Shown one piece after another: positions 34,194 to 42,704 of a DNA stretch of 52,181 nucleotides (its first letter is position 1; each line of letters begins with the position of its first letter). Below the pieces are notes generated by a model, which saw nothing but the letters and a program-made list of their open reading frames with translations, ran no database searches and was not told the DNA's origin. This stretch comes from Dyadobacter luteus. GTDB lineage: Bacteria > Bacteroidota > Bacteroidia > Cytophagales > Spirosomataceae. The stretch lies in the NCBI RefSeq assembly GCF_003383615.1, contig NZ_QNUL01000036.1:1-52181 (forward strand). The letters run 5' to 3'. The position numbers and the translations under genes are program-made.

Positions 34194-35077
34194 TATCAGT
34201 AATTATATGTTCTATAAACCCCCAGGATTTGGAAGCAGTCACAAAAAATATCACTGCTACAATTGGTGTAGAGCATGAAATAATTTCCTTTGATAATAGA
34301 AAAGAAAAGAAAGGAATCTGCAGCGTTTATAATGAAGGTATTAAGAAAGCGAAATATGGAATCATGTGTTTTATGCATGAAGACGTTACCATATTCACTG
34401 AGAAGTGGGGCATTCATGTTCTGTCCACATTTGACGGGGACAACAGGATTGGTGTAATAGGTGTAGCAGGTGGAGGATATAAGGCGCTGGCTCCTTCGGG
34501 ATGGTATTGTCTTGAATTTCAAAACCCCCATATCTCCTTTCAGAATATTGTTCAGGGATACAAAAGGCATGATAAAGAGGATGTGCATGCGTTTCATAAT
34601 CCTTACAAGGAAAAGATTAGTGAGGTCGTCTGCGTAGATGGAGTGTGGTTTTGTGCAAAGAAAGAAATTGCACAGCTACATGGATTCGATGAGAAGCTAC
34701 TCTATGGGTTCCATGGCTATGATCTTGACTTTTGTCTGAGTATTTTCGGTAACCATAAAATTGTTGTAACCTATGACGTCCTTATGCGACATGAATCGGA
34801 GGGGAATTTTGATAAAACATGGCTCAGTCAGATACTTAAGATACATGAAAAGTGGAACAAAGTTCTGCCTTTAACCACAGCAAAACTAAGCAGACAGGAG
34901 ATTTACTTCACTGAAAAACGGGCTATAAAAAAACAGATTGAGCAGATGTTGGAGTGGAATTATTCATTTGCAGAAATACACCGAATGCTCATTCAAAGTC
35001 TGGCTTCAAAATGGATGCCGATGCGGCTTTTTCTTAAAGCATATCTCCATTTTTTTAAACTAAAATGGAAGTCATGA
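34190..35077 (+). CDS. Glycosyltransferase family 2-like protein, tandem copy B
   Basis: 295 residues with the same arrangement as its upstream neighbour: MISVIICSINPQDL, CFMHEDVTIF, GVAGGGYKALAPSGWY and FHGYDLDFCLSI. The pair is a clear tandem duplication that has diverged, so the two enzymes may add successive sugars. The ATGA overlap at 34190-34193 implies translational coupling. The last 6 bp overlap the 3' end of the opposing glycosyltransferase gene. No terminator is visible between them. Confidence 0.88.
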   Translation: MISVIICSINPQDLEAVTKNITATIGVEHEIISFDNRKEKKGICSVYNEGIKKAKYGIMCFMHEDVTIFTEKWGIHVLSTFDGDNRIGVIGVAGGGYKALAPSGWYCLEFQNPHISFQNIVQGYKRHDKEDVHAFHNPYKEKISEVVCVDGVWFCAKKEIAQLHGFDEKLLYGFHGYDLDFCLSIFGNHKIVVTYDVLMRHESEGNFDKTWLSQILKIHEKWNKVLPLTTAKLSRQEIYFTEKRAIKKQIEQMLEWNYSFAEIHRMLIQSLASKWMPMRLFLKAYLHFFKLKWKS

Positions 35078-36046
35078 TTTTTTGGCAAATAGATCTGCCC
35101 ATATAGTTTTCGCTTTGAGTCCCCACATTTGCCGGTAAATGAACCCAATCCTGCTCGATTTGTGCAATTTTTTATTATGGTAGAGAATATCAAAGTGTTT
35201 GCCAATCAGTATTGCGTACCGGAATGAGAACAAGGATGTGATTCGCTGTTCAAACAGTTTTACAAAGTGGTTTATGAAAGCTCGATCCTTATTTTTTTCG
35301 TAACTCAGGCAATGTTTTAACCATTTCAGTTCACGCTTCAGTTTGGTCACGTCACGATTCTCATGATACGTCTTATCAAGTTTTTTTCTGGTGTTGAGAA
35401 TGTCTGTTGAAGTTGATGTGTGTTGGCGATAATTGACCAGGCATTGAGGAATGAAATCAATACTACCTCTATTAGTCGCAACATATGCGATCCAGTGGTC
35501 GTGAAAAAAGTCAGGGTGAAGAGGTAAAATTTCAGCAAGCAATTCCCTCCTGAACATAATACTATGTCCCGATACGCTATTTATTAACAGAAAAGCTTCT
35601 GGTTGATTGCCCTTATACAAATGGAGTACGTCGGACATCTTTCTATGCATATCCTGTCCCTGCTCATCAATAAATCTTGAATCATGGTAAATCAATTGAT
35701 TGTCTGCCAAATGCGCGACCTGCAGATTTATTTTATTTAAGTCCCATAAGTCATCCTGATCACAAAGTGCGATCAGGTCTCCCGTACAGAGTTGCATCGC
35801 TTTTTCAAAATTCTTCACATAACCGAGATTCTGGTCATTCTTATAAATTTTAATTTGCTCAAATCTCTTACTGTAGTCTTCCAGTATCTTTACCGACGCA
35901 TCCGTACTACAATCATCAACTGCAATAATTTCAATCTGGCTATAAGTTTGACCCACGAGCGAGTCTAACTGCTCCGTCAAAAAACGTTCACCATTGTAGA
36001 CGCATAGAGCAATCGACACCAGAGGGTTGTTGTTTTCCTTAGACAT
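35072..36046 (-). CDS. Glycosyltransferase family 2
   Basis: 324 residues. Classic GT2 start (VSIALCVYNGERFLTEQLDS), VDDCSTDAS and the catalytic-site region ALCDQDDLWD. C-terminal half is basic, with an aromatic end that may associate with the membrane. Likely adds a sugar to a lipid-linked or polysaccharide acceptor. It is the last gene of the five-gene minus-strand operon, 10 bp after the DUF5672 gene. Confidence 0.92.
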   Translation of the reverse strand: MSKENNNPLVSIALCVYNGERFLTEQLDSLVGQTYSQIEIIAVDDCSTDASVKILEDYSKRFEQIKIYKNDQNLGYVKNFEKAMQLCTGDLIALCDQDDLWDLNKINLQVAHLADNQLIYHDSRFIDEQGQDMHRKMSDVLHLYKGNQPEAFLLINSVSGHSIMFRRELLAEILPLHPDFFHDHWIAYVATNRGSIDFIPQCLVNYRQHTSTSTDILNTRKKLDKTYHENRDVTKLKRELKWLKHCLSYEKNKDRAFINHFVKLFEQRITSLFSFRYAILIGKHFDILYHNKKLHKSSRIGFIYRQMWGLKAKTIWADLFAKKS

Positions 36047-36056
36047 GAGCTTAAAA

Positions 36057-36881
36057 TTATCGTACTATTGATTGGTCAATGTAAAAATCGAATTTTTTAA
36101 AGTAAGCCTTCCAGAATTCTATATGCAAATCCCATGCATGGCAGCCGAAGGGTAGCTTGTTATCATTCAATTGAAGACACCTTTCCGGATAGTTTTCAAA
36201 TGCGAACTGAACGGCAGTCCTGTAATCGGGAATACGAAGCCTGGTTTTTCGACGGTTCACCTCTATACTCCAGAATACATCTTCATGAAATTTAAACTCT
36301 GTTCGTTCTACATAAGGTCGCATTTTAGACTTGCAGCTGGTAGCAAGTTTATAAAATCTTTCCACGCGTCTTAGCGAAAATCCCCCGTTGCCTACCACAT
36401 TATCAAATTGACGGTCACTGGGAACCCCGTACTTCGAAATGTTAAAAAAGGTATAAAACCACGTTTTAAAAGTCGCAGTAACTTCATTTAATCCATTTAC
36501 CTCTATTCGTTTCAACCAGGGGGCTCCAACATAGTCCAAATCAGTATTGCACCAATCTGCAAGCTGGTCAGAGAATACAAAAGCATCCAGCTGATGAATA
36601 AGAATGAATTCATAATTGAGAAACCTTTCGTAAAAGTGCGGTGAAAGCATGAGTGCATTGTAATGTTGTACACTCTCGAAAAAGCTATCATCGAACCTCT
36701 CAATCGTCTCAAATCGCCCGTATTTCCATATATTTGAAAGGTCCAGTGATTGCGGGGCAATAGCTACTACTGGATATTTATGAAGCGTAAGAAAACACTG
36801 CTTTAGTGAGATATCTTCTAAAAGATTCAAGTCCGCTTTATAGATCGGAATAACAATTGCTACTTCTCGTTTTGCATTCAT
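36057..36881 (-). CDS. DUF5672 domain protein, putative glycosyltransferase
   Basis: 274 residues. VAIVIPIYKADLNLLEDISL, DLDYVGAPWLKR and VVGNGGFSLRRVERF are the marks of DUF5672, which is found in glycan clusters and resembles a GT-A glycosyltransferase. No signal or membrane segment. Lies 3 bp after the preceding gene in the same operon, so it is co-translated. Specific reaction unknown. Confidence 0.85.
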   Translation of the reverse strand: MNAKREVAIVIPIYKADLNLLEDISLKQCFLTLHKYPVVAIAPQSLDLSNIWKYGRFETIERFDDSFFESVQHYNALMLSPHFYERFLNYEFILIHQLDAFVFSDQLADWCNTDLDYVGAPWLKRIEVNGLNEVTATFKTWFYTFFNISKYGVPSDRQFDNVVGNGGFSLRRVERFYKLATSCKSKMRPYVERTEFKFHEDVFWSIEVNRRKTRLRIPDYRTAVQFAFENYPERCLQLNDNKLPFGCHAWDLHIEFWKAYFKKFDFYIDQSIVR

Positions 36882-36884
36882 TCT

Positions 36885-37838
36885 CTATCTATCTTTTCCT
36901 CCGACAAGCCTTGAAATAATGGATTCCAGATGATCCTGAAAGAAGAAATCATGACCATTTTCTCCTTCCGGAACTACATTAATTATTTGAAAAGAAGTTT
37001 CCAATACACGGGTAACTTTCAACCCCTCAGCCACGGAAAATGGGAATGACTGATTGCCGATAAACAGTTTTGCACCTGCAATAATAGATGCCATTTGCAG
37101 AAAGTCGTTCACCTTAACCCATTTAACATGAGGAATTATCTTTTTAATATCGTCATATTCGGATTCTATTCCGATAAATACAATCTCAGGGTATTGCTTC
37201 AAAAAGGAATAGCTGATCCCATGATTCCTGTATCGCTCACTACGGCCCATTACAATGGTTTGGGTGTAATCCAAATCAGGATTCACCTCTATCCAAGGCT
37301 TCCAGAGCTGCGGGCTAACCCCCATTACATAACTACACCAACGGGCGATATTCCCGCTTTGTAGCGGAATGTTTCCAGAATGAAAATAATCAAGGTCAAT
37401 ATGTATATCTTCTGCGTCATGAACCTGACAGGACGCGATGTAGCTCTGACTGCTTATCAAAGGAATGAGCATATCCGCCATCTTCTGATTAATTTTTACA
37501 TTACCCATCGGATGGTTTTTATATCCCGAAAGAATTAACGGTTTACCCAATCTTAGGTAAAAATGAATAGGCGCCCCGGTAATTTCGTAGATCCTTTTCA
37601 GACTTGGAAGCGAATAAATAATGTCACCTGCATTGCCGCTGTGGCAGACGGCAAGGAAGCCATGTTTCTCAACAAATTGCTGGATTTTGTCAAGAGAGGT
37701 TAGCCTTTCAGTGCCGGTAATGAATGAATTAAATTCTTGTTGCTTATAGTTCGCCAGCTCCCATTTATAGTCTTTGTATGCAGCTCTGTTGGAATGTTTG
37801 AGCCATAATTTCTGTAAAATATTGAGCTTTTTAAACAT
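36885..37838 (-). CDS. GT9-like (heptosyltransferase-type) glycosyltransferase
   Basis: 317 residues. A basic N-terminal helix precedes FLAVCHSGNAGDIIYSLPSL, which resembles the GT-B nucleotide-binding start of ADP-heptose transferases (SxGDxIxSLP). Near the C-terminus, GAKLFIGNQSFPFSVAEGL matches the conserved 'GN-x-x-F/H-x-A' donor region. It probably transfers a sugar in surface-glycan assembly; the call is weaker than for the GT2 genes. In operon, 18 bp after the ABC exporter gene. Confidence 0.7.
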   Translation of the reverse strand: MFKKLNILQKLWLKHSNRAAYKDYKWELANYKQQEFNSFITGTERLTSLDKIQQFVEKHGFLAVCHSGNAGDIIYSLPSLKRIYEITGAPIHFYLRLGKPLILSGYKNHPMGNVKINQKMADMLIPLISSQSYIASCQVHDAEDIHIDLDYFHSGNIPLQSGNIARWCSYVMGVSPQLWKPWIEVNPDLDYTQTIVMGRSERYRNHGISYSFLKQYPEIVFIGIESEYDDIKKIIPHVKWVKVNDFLQMASIIAGAKLFIGNQSFPFSVAEGLKVTRVLETSFQIINVVPEGENGHDFFFQDHLESIISRLVGGKDR

Positions 37839-37856
37839 ACTGGCTGATACTGGTAA

Positions 37857-39680
37857 TTAAGATTCATTAAAAGTCTGCATATCAATTAGTCTGCGATAAA
37901 GACCGTTATGCGAGATGAGTTCCTGATGCGTTCCCTGTTCAATAATTTTTCCCTCTTCCAGAACCACGATGAGATCCGCATTTTGAATCGTGCTTAGTCT
38001 GTGGGCAATCACCAGAGACGTACGATTTTTCATCAGATTGTTAAGTGCTTCCTGAACCAGTTTTTCAGATTCTGTATCCAGTGCTGAAGTGGCTTCATCC
38101 AGCATCATCACAGGAGGATTTTTCAAAACGGCTCTGGCAATACAAATACGCTGTTTCTGTCCTCCGGATAACTTCATCCCACGATCACCGATATTGCTGT
38201 CATAACCGTTTTCTGTTTGCAGAATAAAATCATGTGCATTGGCAATGCGCGCAGCATGTTCTACCTGTTCAACAGTAGCATCAGGTACTCCGAACGCAAT
38301 GTTATTAAAAATGGTGTCATTAAAAAGTAAAGATTCCTGATTCACTACACCAATAAGCGACCAAAGCGATTCCTGTGTAATCTTTTTTACGTCCAGTCCA
38401 TCTACAGTGACACTTCCACTTTCCGCATCAATGAAACGTGGAATCAGGTCCATCAAAGTTGATTTGCCGCCCCCCGAAGGTCCTACCAATGCAATGGTTT
38501 TTCCTTTGGGGATTGTGAGATTAATGTTATTAAGAACCCTACGACCAGGATAGGAGAAGGAGAGGTCTTCCAGTTTAATTGCCTCATTGAAGCTGTTAAC
38601 TGCAATTGCATCAGGGGCATCAGTAATTTCTGGCTTTTCATCGATCAATTCCAGTACACGCTCACCTGCCGCAATACCTGCATGAATAGTGCTGAAAGAT
38701 TCCGTGATGGCTTTGGCAGGTCGCATTACCTGTGAAAAAATAGCAATGTAAGCTACAAAGTCAGCGCCAGAAAGATCAGATTGTCCATTCAGAATCAGCC
38801 AGCCACCATATAACACGATGGAACTGACCATTGCCACACCCAGGAATTCTGATACCGGAGATCCCAGCTGCTGCCTACGCGCCATTTTCCTTCCCAAATC
38901 CGAGAAACGCACGTTTTCAGCGTGAAACTTATCTTTGATAGCCTGAGTAGCGTTGAAAGACTTGATAATTTTGATACCGCCCAGAGCTTCGTCCAGATAG
39001 CTGATCATCAGGCCAAATAGATGCTGTGCCTCCGCTGCCTGTTCCTTAAGCCTCTTTACGATTTTAGAAATAAGAAATGCCGAAATTGGAATAACCAAAA
39101 TAGCAAAGAAAGTCAGCTTGAAGGAAATGCTGAAGAGTACGAATACATAAGCTAACAATTGCAACGGCTCTTTGAAAACAACTTGTAGTGTTCCAGTTAC
39201 TGAGAACTGGACTACGCCTACATCAGATGCGATTTTAGCAATAATATCACCCTTCCTTTGATTGCTAAAATAGCCTGTATGAAGGCTCATTACATTGTCA
39301 AATACAGCTTTACGGATATTCAACAGAGTATGAATCCTGAGATTCTCCATAATCCTTTGTGAGAAGTATTTAAAAAGGTTACCCAGGAACACGGACATCA
39401 CTGTAATCCCGCAGACAAGTTTTAATGCCTCAAAAGGACCTTCTTCAATACTTACTTGTTGAGCATAATAATTGAGATAACCTGTAACGTTGATCCAAGT
39501 GTCTGGCTTTGTTAAAGGTACAGCAGAACTTCCCTTTACGAAAAGTGTATCCATCAATGGAGCAAGTAATACCAGCTGCATTGTGGTAAAAAATACACCT
39601 AACAAGGTAAGGAGAATGTAGGGAATTGCAAATTTCTCAATCGGTTTAGCGAAAGAGAGTAATCGAAAATAGATCTTCAT
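37857..39680 (-). CDS. ABC exporter, MsbA-type (membrane domain fused to ATPase)
   Basis: 607 residues. Six membrane helices in the first 320 residues, followed by the ATPase: Walker A GPSGGGKST (Lys406), signature LSGGQKQRI near 503, Walker B VMMLDEATSALD and the H-loop IAHRLSTI. The homodimeric exporter flips lipids, lipid-linked glycans or other hydrophobic cargo; within this glycan operon a lipid-linked precursor is the likely cargo (inference). Two hairpins lie between it and the upstream gene. Inner membrane. Confidence 0.93.
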   Translation of the reverse strand: MKIYFRLLSFAKPIEKFAIPYILLTLLGVFFTTMQLVLLAPLMDTLFVKGSSAVPLTKPDTWINVTGYLNYYAQQVSIEEGPFEALKLVCGITVMSVFLGNLFKYFSQRIMENLRIHTLLNIRKAVFDNVMSLHTGYFSNQRKGDIIAKIASDVGVVQFSVTGTLQVVFKEPLQLLAYVFVLFSISFKLTFFAILVIPISAFLISKIVKRLKEQAAEAQHLFGLMISYLDEALGGIKIIKSFNATQAIKDKFHAENVRFSDLGRKMARRQQLGSPVSEFLGVAMVSSIVLYGGWLILNGQSDLSGADFVAYIAIFSQVMRPAKAITESFSTIHAGIAAGERVLELIDEKPEITDAPDAIAVNSFNEAIKLEDLSFSYPGRRVLNNINLTIPKGKTIALVGPSGGGKSTLMDLIPRFIDAESGSVTVDGLDVKKITQESLWSLIGVVNQESLLFNDTIFNNIAFGVPDATVEQVEHAARIANAHDFILQTENGYDSNIGDRGMKLSGGQKQRICIARAVLKNPPVMMLDEATSALDTESEKLVQEALNNLMKNRTSLVIAHRLSTIQNADLIVVLEEGKIIEQGTHQELISHNGLYRRLIDMQTFNES

Positions 39681-39693
39681 TTTATAAAGTAAT

Positions 39694-39750
39694 GGTCTGC
39701 GTGTACAGACCGTGAATCTTTGTAAATGCTGTAAAGCAAATACAAAGATT
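39694..39750 (-). promoter_or_regulatory. Two-hairpin leader upstream of the ABC exporter
   Basis: AATCTTTGTA (39715-39724) and TACAAAGATT (39741-39750) form a perfect 10-bp outer stem around an inner TGCT/AGCA stem. Next to it GGTCTG (39694-39699) and CAGACC (39706-39711) form a second hairpin. They occupy most of the 114-bp gap before the start at 39680. No T-run on the minus strand, so a regulatory or RNA-processing role is more likely than termination. Confidence 0.5.
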
Positions 39751-39794
39751 GCCTATTCATGGGGTTGAATATTAACAAGTGAGTTAAAAAAAAC

Positions 39795-40778
39795 TTAAAG
39801 TTTAATTACCTGCTTGTATTTCAGCATGATGTGAATTTTTTGAATTACATCGAGGATGCCCATATCCGAGTCATATCGTTTCATCTGGCGGTTGAAAGAG
39901 TTTTTCTTTCTTCTCAATCCTTTCAGGTTTTTTAAAAAGTCCAGATAAGCTTCGGCTTTATAGAACTGGAGTGTAAGTATACCAAGCAGCACATCGCAAA
40001 GTAATATCTGAATATGCCAGAATAGCAAATCACTCCCGTACAAATGCAGAAAATGTACATAGTAACGGTTACGGAAGTGTATTCTTTTAATAGCTCTTTT
40101 ATGGTTGTGCGTCTTGGTACTGGCGGATACTTCATGGCGGCACACGGCATTATGCTCATAATAGCATTTCCATCCCAGTCGCCACGCACGGATAGAAAGT
40201 TCCTGATCTTCTCCGTAGTAAGGATTAAACATTTCGTTAAATCCATTAATTGCCTTTAGTTTCTGAGTATCCATCAAAGCAATGGCTCCAGATAAATAGA
40301 ACGTAGGTGTAAATGACTCCATATCATCAAGATGGAAGAAATCTCCTGACTTGATCTTGCGTCCCATGATTTTAGGAGAGCGGGCTGCTTCACGGATTAG
40401 GTCATCATCCATACCAATAATTCTTCCCATTACCCCGAATGTATCGTCGCGTTCGAAGTATTTATATAATTTCTCGAAGTAGCCTTTTTCAAGGGTCACA
40501 TCAGTATTTAGTAGGAAGATCAGTTCATTGGTTGCCTCTTTGATACCCAGGTTACAAGTATTGGAAAACCCTGAATTTACCTCTTTCTCAATAAGTGTAA
40601 TATGATTACCATAATGCTCCTTGAGATAGGCTACCGAGTCGTCCTTAGATGCGTCATCAATAACGATGATCTGCACACTGGTACCAAGTTCGCTCAGGAT
40701 ATTCAGGTTATGTTCGAAATATTTTTCGAACAAATGTTTTCCGTTATAGTTCGGAATCACCACAGAGATGCTTCTCAT
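39795..40778 (-). CDS. Glycosyltransferase family 2 (rhamnosyltransferase-like)
   Basis: 327 residues. Starts MRSISVVIPNYNGKHLFEKY, then VIDDASKDDSVAYL, GFSNTCNLGI and the metal-binding site FLLNTDVTLEKG. GEDQELSIRAWRLGWKCYY is the conserved acceptor-side block. The C-terminal region is hydrophobic then basic, suggesting membrane contact. This is the first gene of the operon that runs down to 35072. The acceptor is unknown. Confidence 0.92.
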   Translation of the reverse strand: MRSISVVIPNYNGKHLFEKYFEHNLNILSELGTSVQIIVIDDASKDDSVAYLKEHYGNHITLIEKEVNSGFSNTCNLGIKEATNELIFLLNTDVTLEKGYFEKLYKYFERDDTFGVMGRIIGMDDDLIREAARSPKIMGRKIKSGDFFHLDDMESFTPTFYLSGAIALMDTQKLKAINGFNEMFNPYYGEDQELSIRAWRLGWKCYYEHNAVCRHEVSASTKTHNHKRAIKRIHFRNRYYVHFLHLYGSDLLFWHIQILLCDVLLGILTLQFYKAEAYLDFLKNLKGLRRKKNSFNRQMKRYDSDMGILDVIQKIHIMLKYKQVIKL

Positions 40779-41518
40779 TAATTTGCCAGTTTATGTGTTA
40801 TTGTAAAGTCCACACTACGGACTTTTCTACAATTTTTAAAGGTTCAAATATTTCTCATCCTTTAATCGTCGAAAGCCTTTTCTTCTGGCTGCCATGAGAT
40901 CGTTTTGGCAAAAATTACACCAAGACACTCAATAACCCATAAGCTCATACGCATAAAGGTTGCGGGTTGTGACATAACAACCAATAATTCGATTCTTAAT
41001 TTTTAAGGAAGAGTAGGGTGGGTTAAGGTCATGATTCCTGGTCGACATGCACCGAACTGATATATAACTCTCTTTGAGTAGTTATAATATAATTTTTTAC
41101 CGGAATCTTTTTAATACTGTTCATTTTATTGTTGTGTCATGATAAATAATCGCAACTGACGTTACGGAATTGGTTTCAAGTTAATTGTAGAAATTAACAT
41201 TTCCGCAAATCTTTACGCTTCTCTCGTCAATCGAGAGACTGGTATTAAGACTGAGAAACGATTAAAATGGTTGTAGAGGAGTTGAAAAAAACATAAATTA
41301 ATTTCTTCGCGTCGGATTAGGGTATTGGTAATCAAGTGAGTGTAGATTGTAAAAAATGAACGTTTTATAGCCATAGTGTGTAAAAATATTCTCATTTTCG
41401 AAAATAAAGACAGTACTTGTGTTGGCAACATTAAGGTCAATCTCAACTTTTTCTCAACGTCAGTTGTTCTCAGAAAAGTGACGGTTCTGATCACAGAATT
41501 TTATTCCTGATATCCCAA
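40779..41518. other. 740-bp gene-free region with several dyads
   Basis: Between divergent genes, I see no believable reading frame (a 93-codon minus-strand frame at 41213-41494 lacks protein character). Inverted repeats: TTGTA-AAGTCC/GGACTT-TACAA within 40801-40832; GGTTGT/ACAACC at 40965-40970 and 40977-40982; GTTAATT/AATTAAC at 41180-41186 and 41192-41198; TCTCTCG/CGAGAGA at 41220-41226 and 41232-41238. It could hold a small RNA or long 5' leaders for the two flanking genes. Confidence 0.5.
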
Positions 41519-42697
41519 ATGAATATTGATAGAACACCTATAGATAGCTACTTTCCTGACATGCAGAGCGCGTACAAAGCTGCTCGTTCGGTGTCGCAAG
41601 CGGTAAGCGATCATTTTTACAAACATCACCGGGATGTATTTTTGCATCCTGAGCCATTATTAGCTTCACCTCCCTCACCACAGGTTATTGAGGCAATTAT
41701 TGATACAACATTCTGGACAAGTCTGCGAAAGGAGGAGGGGAGATCTCCTAAAATATCGATCGCATATCTGTCGCCGGATCAGGCCGACAATCCGCTTGTA
41801 TTCGGAGAAATGCTGCCATTTAATGCTAATTCGCTCACCAAGCTGGCTCCTGCAGTGGAACGTTCAGGGATTCATCTGGGGGTGTGGGCATATGACAATG
41901 AGCTTTATGTATGGGGTACAACCCGCCAAATTCCTGCATTGTGTTTCGTTCTGGAAGTAATTGAACCGGGTATGCTGGTGATTAAGCACCGGCGAATCGA
42001 TGGATTCGGGAAGTTTGTAAACGTGGCCGTGCTTAAAGGAGATCAGGTAAAAATCATTGATGAAAACAGTGGACGGGTGCCGGCATGCCCGAACGTGGTC
42101 AATTCCATGATGGGTTTTAATTCGGCTACAATCTGGAATGATTCCCTGAATGTGCTGGTGCAGCTGGCGGTTTCTATGCGGGATCATGGGAGAGGGGGAA
42201 TACTGCTTGTGGTACCTTCCGGCTCAGACTCCTGGCGTGAATCGATTATTCATCCTATTTCTTACGCAGTTGAGCCTGCCTATTCGGAACTTGCCGGATT
42301 ACGGGATCAGGTTTCTAATAACACCAAAAGTGGTATCTGGCAGTCCAAATTAACCGCAGCTATTCACAATTTGGCGGGATTAACCGCAGTAGACGGCGCG
42401 ACTATTATTAATGAGAATTACGAATTACTAGCATTCGGTGCCAAAATAGGACGGTCGGCCAAAGGTTCTCCGGTAGAGGAAATGCTTGTAACGGAGCCGA
42501 TTATCGGAAACGAGGGCAAGATCATACATCCTGTTCAGAACGGCGGAACACGACATTTATCTGCGGCTCAATTCATTCATGATCAGCACGATGCAACTGC
42601 GCTGGTAGCCTCTCAGGATGGTAAGTTTACTATTTTCTCATGGACTCCCTACAAGCAAAAGGTTCAGGCACATAGGGTAGATGCGTTACTTTTGTAA
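41519..42697 (+). CDS. DisA-related DAC-like domain protein (putative DACNV sensor or cyclase)
   Basis: 392 residues, soluble. The C-terminal third resembles the diadenylate cyclase (DAC) domain of DisA/CdaA: DGATIINENYELLAFGAKI with Asp292-Gly293-Ala294 matching the DGA motif, and GTRHLSAAQF with Thr344-Arg345-His346, where the canonical RHR is changed to RHL. The end (HDATALVASQDGKFTIFSW) also fits DAC. The N-terminal 280 residues match the kind of domain described as a sensor coupled to DAC variants. It may make a cyclic nucleotide, or only bind one. Convergent with dinB, 7 bp apart. Confidence 0.75.
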   Translation: MNIDRTPIDSYFPDMQSAYKAARSVSQAVSDHFYKHHRDVFLHPEPLLASPPSPQVIEAIIDTTFWTSLRKEEGRSPKISIAYLSPDQADNPLVFGEMLPFNANSLTKLAPAVERSGIHLGVWAYDNELYVWGTTRQIPALCFVLEVIEPGMLVIKHRRIDGFGKFVNVAVLKGDQVKIIDENSGRVPACPNVVNSMMGFNSATIWNDSLNVLVQLAVSMRDHGRGGILLVVPSGSDSWRESIIHPISYAVEPAYSELAGLRDQVSNNTKSGIWQSKLTAAIHNLAGLTAVDGATIINENYELLAFGAKIGRSAKGSPVEEMLVTEPIIGNEGKIIHPVQNGGTRHLSAAQFIHDQHDATALVASQDGKFTIFSWTPYKQKVQAHRVDALLL

Positions 42698-42704
42698 GCA
42701 GGAC

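Noticed and set aside
41213..41494. 93-codon minus-strand frame in the large gap
   Set aside because: Composition is hydrophobic/basic without domain pattern, and hairpins run through it; probably chance.
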